This document shows positions 25,201-28,483 of a stretch of DNA of 28,483 nucleotides, one piece after another. Position 1 is the first letter of the stretch, and each line of letters begins with the position of its first letter. The stretch is from Plakobranchus ocellatus. Taxonomy: Eukaryota; Mollusca; Gastropoda; Plakobranchidae. The stretch is taken from NCBI GenBank assembly GCA_019648995.1, contig BLXT01004907.1, forward strand, positions 481,146 to 509,628, written 5' to 3'. The notes beneath the pieces were generated by a model. That model worked only from the letters and a program-made list of their open reading frames with translations, did not search any database and had not been told where the DNA came from. The translations under genes and the position numbers were made by a program.

Positions 25201-27979
25201 GGAGGTCAAAAGCAGTTGTGTTTTTTTTTTTTGTTTAATATATATTTTAATGAAAGTAACTTTTAACAGAATTACTAGAAAACTTTAAATGACTGTAATA
25301 TAAATGTGGTGATTTTTTTGGACTTTTTTGCCTCATTCCCCTCAGATTTTGGATTTTCCTTTTGATTTCTTAAGGCAAGCATGAAACACATTCATGCTAA
25401 GTTCCATTATTTGTTTTGTCTTTTAATTCTACTTAAACATTCTATACAAAGATTATATATTGAAGTAAAGGGTAACTGTTAATGTTTGAAGTTCTCTTTC
25501 TCCATCTCTCTCTCTCTCTTCCTCCCTCACTCTCCCTCCTTCTGTCTTTCCCCTCTCTATTTCTCTCCGCCTCTTTATAGCGCTATCTTTATTCCCTTGC
25601 TCCCTTTTTTTCCCTGTTCAGTATTTTTATCTCAATTGTTCACATTTTTACACTTTTTTATTTATTTATTTTTTTTTTCATCAATTTATTTTTGTACAAA
25701 GGGTTTGATTTCCTTCTTTTTTTTCAAAATTCATTTTACTCGTAGTTGAAGACAGTTGATCTTATAATTTCAGGTCAGTTTCTTTTGTTTGTTTTTTTTT
25801 AAAGCACTATTCTCAGTTTAGTTTGTGATGAATGTGGAAGTGGCATGTTTTTCTATTTATTCCTAGCACCATAGCATGATTTAAAAAAAAAAAAAAAAAA
25901 AGCCTCCCTTCTTCTTTCAACAAAACTTAAAAATATTAAACTTTTAAACTTTGTGGTGCTTATGGTTATTTTCAAAACTATGTCAGTTGTATATTAAGCC
26001 CAGTGTAAAGAACCTTGATTGTTTATCATCTTAAGACATTGTAAGTATAATCATTCCAGTGAGGAAAAGTGCACATGCTTGATTAGATTTATTTTTTCAT
26101 AGTGCTTGTATGCAATCCTAGTAACATTACTTTAACAGGATAATTTTAAACACATTTTACTTCATTTGTAATTAAATATCTAACAATTCTCTTTAAAATA
26201 AGTAAAACATGTTAAAAGTTTTATGTTGAAAAGATTAGCTGTATATTTCTTTTAGGGAAAAAAAATGACAGTTTTTCTTAAAAAATCTATATATAAATGC
26301 CGATAACTCTATGTATAAAAGTCTTTACATATCACTGCTGAATTGTAATTCTGTTAACATCACTGTCTAAGTTAAAATGACATTTGCATTCAGCAAGATC
26401 ATGGATATAATTTAAGCACAGTCTGGAAGGAAGTATATCTTATTAAATGTCATTTTGAGGTTTATTGTTCCGCCTTTGCTGATAACCTCTCATTACTGGT
26501 ATGTGTGGCAACTCACGAAACTTATTGGCCGATCATTTGCATGAGTTTAGATGACATAGTTACACTCTCTACTCCTAATTATATGAATTCTAATTCATAT
26601 CTAATTTTAAGCTAAGCAACAAATTTCAGTACTTGATTTATAGAACTTTCTGCTGATATGCTAAAATTTTTACATTTAAAAGATAAATCATGAATTTAGG
26701 AAAAACATATCTTTGGAAGTCTCCTAGGGCAATGTTTATTGTCATAAGTTAAACTTCCTCACTTGGCCTTATCAAAGGTTTTGTAGATCGTTTCATACCG
26801 CCTAGATGCATTGTTTAGTTTTATCTCTAAGTAGGTGCATCATTTTTTTTTTCACTTGCATGAAACGGTCCACATGAGTAATATTGAAGAGTAAATTGGT
26901 TTAAATGAATGTTTTTGGAGATCAGTCCTGAGTTGGGTGGTGCATTTCAGACTTTTAGAAATGTTAAATTAGAAAATGCAAAGTTTCAGTAATTTTTATT
27001 TTCTCTCTTTAAAAAGCTTTTAAAAAAAATTACAATGTTTCATATCTTGGATCATAATCTACAAAGAAAGAAGTTTCAGACAGTCTCAGCAAATGAAAAA
27101 GTCCAGAATGAAACTTCCAACTTGTCTAAGAAATGATTTTTTTTTATACTGTTTTATTTTTTTTTTGTCTTTGCATAGCATTGTGAAATTCACATTTTTT
27201 TTTTCATTCGAAACTGGGCCTGTATATTAATTATGTGGCCTTTCACCTCTACTTTTAATTTAGATTTTTTTTTCTTTTGCTTATTGGTTTATAGAAAAGA
27301 TGTATTGGAAGTGTAATTGTGCTATATCTGTATTTTTGCTAAACTAAATCGGTGTAAATTACTTTATTATAATTATCGTTTAAATGTAAGTGAACATTAG
27401 ATTTGGCAAGATAGGAAATGAATATGTATTAAATGTATATATTTTTTTTCCACAATCTGTGCCGCCCACAATTTTCACTTAAAACAGCTATGAACTGTGA
27501 ACATCTGCTAAATGTAAATGGGGAAAATCACATCATGAATGCCTCAAGTATCTGTTTTTTTCTTTTATTTCTTTTTCCTAATGTGAAAAATATCTATTGA
27601 AAAGGAAGAAAGCTGTGAAAAGGACAATGGTGATTGAAGCTGAAGACGTACCAAGTGCTTTCTTCAATGTAGCTGAATGGAATTGATAGCTTTTGTTTTA
27701 TTCAGAGTCCAAAATAATACTTAATACATATTATACTTGTAAATATTCGAAGAATAGGTAAAATATGCCAACTGTAACTTAAAAACTGAACTTTTTTTTT
27801 TTATTTGTTATTTAATTTATTGGTTATGTATTGAGTTCTGTAACACAGATATAATTTGCATTTATTTCTGTCACACTTTATTTTAGACGAAAAATAAAAA
27901 AAAATGATAATTTTTTTTTCTTTTTCAAATTTTTTCTCCAGACAGCAGCTTTGAGAACAAAGGAGTGGATTTGGCCTAA
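1818..27979 (+). CDS. ZDHHC15: DHHC palmitoyltransferase, ZDHHC2/15/20 group, 5' end missing (nine exons)
   Basis: Main gene of the window: an integral-membrane S-acyltransferase that forms an acyl-enzyme on the DHHC cysteine and passes palmitate to protein cysteines, usually at Golgi, endosomal or plasma membranes (family knowledge). Join 1818-1912, 2262-2382, 2704-2773, 11881-11913, 12472-12592, 13228-13360, 14042-14168, 24488-24585, 27942-27979. Every junction has GT-AG ends and all phases agree, giving 277 residues to a TAA. Visible in order: end of TM2 ([11 protein letters not shown]), the zinc-binding cysteine-rich domain ([16 protein letters not shown]), catalytic [21 protein letters not shown]3, TM4, STLE (the TTxE position), NFAEVFG, then a soluble acidic tail. 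Members of the group are about 330-370 residues, so roughly 50 N-terminal residues with TM1 and the start codon are upstream of the window. The symbol marks the subfamily; ZDHHC2 is an equally good name without a tree. Confidence 0.93.
1913..2261 (+). other. ZDHHC intron, 349 bp
   Basis: GTAAGT donor and TTATTTCAG acceptor. AT-rich with a T-run around 2143-2160; nothing else recognised. Confidence 0.85.
2262..2382 (+). CDS. ZDHHC15: ZDHHC exon b: cytosolic linker before the cysteine-rich domain
   Basis: Forty codons plus one base, opening [12 protein letters not shown] and continuing as a charged, probably helical stretch ([16 protein letters not shown]). This matches the loop between TM2 and the cysteine-rich domain in the group, where a Glu/Lys/Gln-rich helix precedes a Leu-Pro-Ile motif. 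The donor is GTGAGT at 2383. The exon ends in phase 1 (T), completed to Phe by the next exon. Confidence 0.93.
2383..2703 (+). other. ZDHHC intron, 321 bp
   Basis: GTGAGT donor, GTGTTTTCAG acceptor. No internal structure recognised. Confidence 0.85.
2704..2773 (+). CDS. ZDHHC15: ZDHHC exon c: first half of the cysteine-rich domain
   Basis: Encodes [18 protein letters not shown] followed by SVCS. The CxxC and HCxxC zinc ligands of the DHHC cysteine-rich domain are all present. Donor GTAAGT at 2774. The exon ends in phase 2 (TC), completed to Ser by the DHHC exon about 9.1 kb downstream. Confidence 0.95.
2774..3379 (+). other. proximal part of ZDHHC intron 3
   Basis: AT-rich intron sequence with no gene. 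Around 3148-3165 there is a near-palindrome (ATTCGACT, two bases, AGTCGAAT), possibly the edge of a small repeat; no copy was recognised elsewhere. Confidence 0.5.
3380..3511 (+). other. short acidic ORF with CTAGAT motifs, possible piggyBac N-terminal remnant
   Basis: A 43-codon open stretch between two stops, rich in Asp/Ser ([20 protein letters not shown], then SSDEDGPNW). PiggyBac transposases often start with such an acidic, Asp/Ser-rich region, so this may be the 5' remnant of a deleted element. Against that, part of the acidity comes from the simple motif GATCTAGATCTA, which alone encodes Asp-Leu repeats. No transposase body follows. Confidence 0.25.
3512..6939 (+). other. intron 3 sequence without a recognisable gene
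   Basis: AT-rich DNA. Worth noting inside it: a CCCTCAAACTGT motif at 3619-3630 matching the terminus of the TTAA element at 23186; a 152-codon ORF at 3677-4135 with no family resemblance; a GC-rich patch at 5105-5145 with GCGGCCGC (5116-5123) and a perfect 14-bp palindrome CGATCAGCTGATCG (5125-5138); and A-rich tracts around 6235-6290 and 6405-6450. Some of this is probably old transposon sequence I cannot classify. Confidence 0.4.
6940..8233 (-). pseudogene. piggyBac-family transposase, N-truncated and frameshifted
   Basis: DDE transposase of the piggyBac family (TTAA-specific cut-and-paste). An open stretch running 8233 to 7418 begins at [10 protein letters not shown] and LDDYW, so the N-terminal part of the family domain is absent. 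It carries SIDEAM (first catalytic Asp, about 7916-7918) and [17 protein letters not shown] (second Asp, about 7688-7690). A second frame from about 7425 to 7084 carries [21 protein letters not shown] (third Asp, 7335-7337) and [16 protein letters not shown] third frame, 7083 to 6943, holds the C-terminal zinc finger ([26 protein letters not shown]) and a TAG at 6940-6942. The breaks lie near 7470, at an A9 run near 7425 and between 7083 and 7200. No functional protein can be made as sequenced; decay after insertion is the likely cause. Confidence 0.9.
9145..9627 (-). other. candidate intron of the OTU-like gene, 483 bp
   Basis: Bounded by GTAAGA and CATCAG on the minus strand. The sequence is AT-rich with no coding potential. 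Confidence 0.5.
9628..9639 (-). CDS. candidate 12-nt coding first exon of the OTU-like gene
   Basis: Reading the minus strand, ATG GCC GAT AAG is followed at once by GTAAGA, a consensus donor. The matching acceptor is CTAACATCAG ending at 9145, with a branch-point-like CTAAC. Joined, the frame runs straight into GTT ACA AGT TAC and the OTU ORF, in phase 0. The long ORF otherwise lacks a good ATG near its 5' end, which is why this start was chosen. The sequence around the ATG (CAAGATGGCC) also resembles a YY1 site. Confidence 0.55.
9640..10072. other. region 5' of the OTU-like gene, with a CCAAACCG motif three times
   Basis: CCAAACCG occurs at 9765, 9810 and 9852 on the + strand, spaced 45 and 42 bases, each followed by an A-rich stretch. 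TTAACACTAGG at 9875 looks like a piggyBac-type terminus, but no partner was found. This stretch would hold the promoter of the OTU-like gene if it is transcribed. Confidence 0.35.
10073..11485. mobile_element. copy A of a 1.4-kb non-autonomous TIR element
   Basis: Begins AGAAATGCCTACC and ends GGTAGGCATGTCT, which are inverted copies of each other (one mismatch). The interior aligns along its whole length with 17607-20118 in the same orientation, for example TTTTGCCGATTTGTGATTGG, GAAGAGGGGTTGGG, CAATGGTTTGGTTAAACTTA and TTTGTTCCGCATTTTTATCT in both. Similarity stops at the inverted ends in both copies, which defines the boundaries. No transposase is encoded, and no clear target duplication was seen. 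Confidence 0.82.
11486..11880 (+). other. distal end of ZDHHC intron 3
   Basis: AT-rich intron sequence ending in a TTTTTACTTTTGCATTTCAG acceptor. No other feature seen. Confidence 0.7.
11881..11913 (+). CDS. ZDHHC15: ZDHHC exon d: 33-nt exon carrying the catalytic DHHC motif
   Basis: Encodes [10 protein letters not shown], with split codons for Ser before and Trp after. Asp, His and the palmitoylated Cys of the active site are intact. It has a pyrimidine-rich acceptor and a GTAAGC donor. It is among the shorter coding exons one would expect, and it follows a 9.1-kb intron. Confidence 0.95.
11914..12471 (+). other. ZDHHC intron, 558 bp
   Basis: GTAAGC donor; TTTTTTTCCCCTCAG acceptor. No gene or repeat recognised. 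Confidence 0.8.
12472..12592 (+). CDS. ZDHHC15: ZDHHC exon e: end of the cysteine-rich domain and TM3
   Basis: Completes the Trp of DHHCPW, then [13 protein letters not shown], the conserved close of the domain with its last Cys, and the hydrophobic TM3 ([17 protein letters not shown]). Ends FLAFWS in phase 0 with a GTGAGT donor. Confidence 0.95.
12593..13227 (+). other. ZDHHC intron, 635 bp, with an (AT)n microsatellite
   Basis: A perfect (AT/TA) tract runs about 13183-13212, just before the TTTTGTTTTATCTCAG acceptor. Length variation here could affect splicing of the following exon, but there is no evidence that it does. Confidence 0.8.
13228..13360 (+). CDS. ZDHHC15: ZDHHC exon f: luminal loop and TM4
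   Basis: Starts with four glycines ([10 protein letters not shown]), then TM4 ([20 protein letters not shown]), and ends [14 protein letters not shown] plus one base. The STLE formed with the next exon stands at the TTxE motif, with Ser for the first Thr. Donor GTATGC. Confidence 0.94.
13361..14041 (+). other. ZDHHC intron, 681 bp
   Basis: AT-rich, no repeat or gene recognised; acceptor TTTTGTCCTACAG. Confidence 0.8.
14042..14168 (+). CDS. ZDHHC15: ZDHHC exon g: TTxE end and PaCCT-like region
   Basis: Encodes the Glu of the TTxE motif, then [29 protein letters not shown] and WFLPIFT, the conserved segment after TM4 with the Asn of the NFAEVFG motif. Donor GTGAAT at 14169. Ends in phase 2 (AG), so any following exon supplies one base to make Ser or Arg. 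This phase is what links it to the alternative tail exons. Confidence 0.94.
14169..15124 (+). other. proximal ZDHHC intron 7
   Basis: Pyrimidine- and AT-rich intron sequence; no gene or structured repeat recognised. Confidence 0.6.
15128..16290. mobile_element. Harbinger-like non-autonomous element, TAA duplication
   Basis: The left end GGGGCTGTTCAAATATAAT and the right end, read in reverse complement (GGGGACATTCAAATATAAT), form a roughly 35-bp imperfect inverted repeat continuing as CTTAYACCTT and a G run. TAA flanks both ends (15125-15127 and 16291-16293), the 3-bp TWA-type duplication of PIF/Harbinger elements. No transposase inside; C runs at 15172-15184 and 16211-16224 lie just inside the ends. 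Bases 16209-16210 are N, so this part of the assembly is not certain. Confidence 0.75.
16422..16602 (+). other. possible alternative terminal exon (weak)
   Basis: After the tract TTTTTTCCTTAATTTCAAGAG, the frame joined to exon g reads [22 protein letters not shown] and stays open to a stop at 16600-16602. The phase fits and GNGEC loosely recalls the GDG motif of the real tail exons, but the normal first AG would be two bases earlier and would give an early stop. Part of the ORF is A-rich low complexity. Chance is quite possible. Confidence 0.15.
17003..17080 (+). other. candidate 78-nt cassette exon
   Basis: Flanked by GCTCTGTTTTAG and AAAG|GTAAGC, both good splice signals. One frame is open throughout ([12 protein letters not shown], then [11 protein letters not shown]), but entry from exon g (phase 2) gives a stop after Ser-Val-Gly-Ser. 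If used in this gene it would act as a poison exon; it could also be an exon relic inside a repeat. Confidence 0.25.
17607..20118. mobile_element. copy B of the 1.4-kb TIR element, interrupted by an insertion
   Basis: Starts AGACATGCCTACC and ends GGTAGGCATGTCT, a perfect 13-bp inverted repeat. It aligns with copy A (10073-11485) in two blocks, 17607-17982 and about 19077-20118; the gap is an inserted sequence. Without the insertion the length is about 1.42 kb, close to copy A. No coding capacity seen. The right end lies about 150 bp before the alternative exon at 20270. Confidence 0.83.
17983..19076. mobile_element. about 1.07-1.09-kb insertion nested in copy B
   Basis: Present in copy B and absent from copy A, which serves as an empty site. 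The left edge reads TTAGGTCTACTGTTGGGG; near the right edge CCCAACACCTAC is a partial inverted match. CATCATTG (17975-17982) and CATCACTG (19056-19063) could be an 8-bp target duplication with one mismatch, suggesting a hAT-type element; the TGTT...AACA ends (17981, 19050) would also suit a solo LTR, but no LTR-type duplication is seen. The base composition is visibly less AT-rich than its surroundings. The right boundary is uncertain between 19055 and 19078. Confidence 0.55.
20270..20360 (+). CDS. ZDHHC15: ZDHHC alternative tail exon
   Basis: Acceptor GGTGTTCTGCAG. Joined to exon g it completes Ser and reads [20 protein letters not shown], ending [14 protein letters not shown] matches [10 protein letters not shown] at the start of the exon at 24488, and both enter in phase 2, as expected of a duplicated, alternatively used exon. 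The exit is ambiguous: GTATGC at 20361 (phase 0, stronger), GTTCGT at 20357 (weak, in frame with 24488), or readthrough to a TAG at 20400-20402 with an AATAAA at 20757-20762. Which is used cannot be decided from sequence. Confidence 0.68.
20361..21899 (+). other. intron 7 sequence after the alternative exon
   Basis: AT-rich with T runs. A 109-codon ORF at 20652-20981 is hydrophobic by composition and matches nothing known. No other feature seen. Confidence 0.55.
21901..22069. repeat. fold-back (long inverted repeat) element
   Basis: Two arms of about 80-90 bases face each other around a short loop. The inner arms GATGATCACAAAGAAA (21979-21994) and TTTCTTTGTGATCGTC (22002-22017) pair with one mismatch. 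Farther out, GTAACAACATTTCGCCC pairs with GGGCAAAACGTTGTTAC with two mismatches, and ACTTATAAAAA pairs with TTTTTATAAGT. The motif CGCCCCTAAGGCCTTATCAAG resembles a short repeat seen in many animal genomes. It is probably a fold-back MITE; as RNA it would form a long hairpin. Confidence 0.75.
22070..23185 (+). other. intron 7 sequence with an (AG)n microsatellite
   Basis: AT-rich. An (AG)n tract lies at about 22754-22771, after GTGAGTGTGTG. Nothing else recognised. Confidence 0.55.
23186..24217. mobile_element. piggyBac-like non-autonomous element with TTAA flanks
   Basis: TTAACCCTCAAACTGTG at the left (23186) and CACAGTTGGAGAGTTAA at the right (ending 24217) are inverted copies with two mismatches, each including the TTAA that piggyBac elements target and duplicate. 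About 1.03 kb with no transposase. On the minus strand near 23765-23870 a short acidic stretch ([20 protein letters not shown]) built partly on CTAGAT repeats may be the remains of a transposase N-terminus. Confidence 0.62.
24218..24487 (+). other. end of ZDHHC intron 7
   Basis: Short AT-rich stretch ending in CCCCTCATTTTTTCAG. No feature seen. Confidence 0.7.
24488..24585 (+). CDS. ZDHHC15: ZDHHC exon h: main C-terminal tail exon
   Basis: Completes Ser from exon g, then [20 protein letters not shown] and [12 protein letters not shown], plus one base. The GDG..[FY]P.R motif, the Asn/Asp-Leu-Leu segment and the Trp followed by acidic residues follow the pattern of ZDHHC2/15 tails in vertebrates, which makes this the ancestral tail exon. 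Donor GTATGT. Confidence 0.92.
24586..27941 (+). other. last ZDHHC intron, 3.36 kb
   Basis: AT-rich. Notable are a CT-rich low-complexity block at 25495-25580, T- and A-runs (for example 25882-25900), and a possible alternative terminal exon at 27605. No transposon recognised. The acceptor at the end is TTTTTTCTCCAG. Confidence 0.7.
27605..27637 (+). other. possible alternative terminal exon (weak)
   Basis: A branch-point-like CCTAAT at 27578 is followed 24 bases later by the first AG. Read in phase 0, as required after the alternative exon with the 20361 donor, the sequence gives [10 protein letters not shown] and stop, an acidic tail like that of the main form. The acceptor lacks a pyrimidine tract next to the AG. 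From exon h (phase 1) it would stop after a few residues. Confidence 0.22.
27942..27979 (+). CDS. ZDHHC15: ZDHHC exon i: last coding residues and stop
   Basis: Completes Asp from exon h and reads [11 protein letters not shown] then TAA. The splice phase and the acidic character agree with the rest of the tail. Acceptor CTCCAG. Confidence 0.88.
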
Positions 27980-28210
27980 AAAGTAAATGGGCTGCTTTTC
28001 TCATCCTGATGTGGAGTGCAAGTGTGTTGCGACTATTCTTGCTCTTTTATGTGAATGTGTGTCAGTCTGTGTTCTGATTGAAGCCTGTAATGGAAAAGTC
28101 TGATCAGCTAAGAGTTAATAATGCTGTCTTAGTTTGGAAAGAGTGATTGTATTGATGTGTTGAAAGCTGTATTGATACTGGCTGTAAAATAAATGCTAAT
28201 TTTTTTTTTT
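27980..28210 (+). other. ZDHHC 3' UTR (end approximate)
   Basis: Runs from the stop codon to shortly after the AATAAA at 28188-28193; a T-rich stretch at 28200-28211 follows. A short UTR of about 230 bases is inferred; later poly(A) sites beyond the window cannot be excluded. Confidence 0.65.
28188..28193 (+). terminator. polyadenylation signal AATAAA
   Basis: Canonical hexamer about 210 bases after the stop codon, followed by a T-rich element, the normal arrangement for cleavage and polyadenylation. Confidence 0.7.
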
Positions 28211-28483
28211 TATAATTTAAATTTTAAATACTTTAATAGTTAAATATTTTTATAAACATTCTCTCATAAATGTTTAGAAACTAGTTCAAATGAATTGCAA
28301 GATCCAAATGATTGAATTTGAGATATGGATGATACCATAGTGCTTTTTATAGAGTTTGGGCCTGAATTTGTTTCTTTGCCAAAGTATTGATTAGGATTTC
28401 ATTATTTTCTCTTAAATTTTCGTATCATGGAGAGGGAAGAACAGTTTCCAAGGTTGAGTTTTTTTTTTTTTTTTTTTTTTTTG
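28211..28483. other. sequence downstream of the ZDHHC gene
   Basis: AT-rich, ending in a 23-base T run at the window edge. No gene seen. Confidence 0.6.

Noticed and set aside
25486..25749. 87-codon Ser/Leu/Phe/Pro-rich ORF
   Set aside because: Encoded by a CT-rich low-complexity block.

Overview
The window is AT-rich animal nuclear DNA, eukaryotic rather than bacterial: genes are split by GT-AG introns, long A and T runs and microsatellites are common, and introns hold many decayed DNA transposons. The main gene is a DHHC palmitoyltransferase of the ZDHHC2/15/20 group. CTAGATCTAGAT-type motifs and the style of the mobile elements recall heterobranch gastropods, but that placement is inference. 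No phylogeny was run.

Main gene, + strand: nine coding exons in one consistent phase chain run from 1818 to the stop at 27977-27979, with a short 3' UTR and an AATAAA at 28188-28193. The exons encode transmembrane segment 2, the cysteine-rich domain, the DHHC catalytic motif (on a 33-nt exon), transmembrane segments 3 and 4, a TTxE-like motif and an acidic C-terminal tail, 277 residues in all. The first exon(s), with the start codon and transmembrane segment 1, lie outside the window. An extra exon at 20270-20360 resembles the start of the tail exon at 24488-24585 and enters in the same phase, so alternative C-termini are likely. Weaker candidate alternative exons sit at 16422, 17003-17080 and 27605.

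Intron 3 (2774-11880, 9.1 kb) carries, on the opposite strand, an OTU-type cysteine-protease-like gene (9639 down to 8287). It has a 12-nt coding first exon with a consensus donor and a single in-frame stop between its Cys and His motifs. Directly downstream on the same strand is an N-truncated, frameshifted piggyBac transposase (about 8233 down to 6940) that keeps all three catalytic aspartates and the C-terminal zinc finger in pieces. Intron 3 also holds copy A of a 1.4-kb terminal-inverted-repeat (TIR) element (10073-11485).

Intron 7 (14169-24487, 10.3 kb) holds a Harbinger-like non-autonomous element with a TAA duplication (15128-16290), copy B of the TIR family (17607-20118) interrupted by a 1.07-1.09-kb insertion, a fold-back element (about 21901-22069) and a TTAA-flanked piggyBac-like non-autonomous element (23186-24217). 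The last intron (24586-27941) is mostly unremarkable AT- and pyrimidine-rich sequence. I saw no tRNA, rRNA or CRISPR array.
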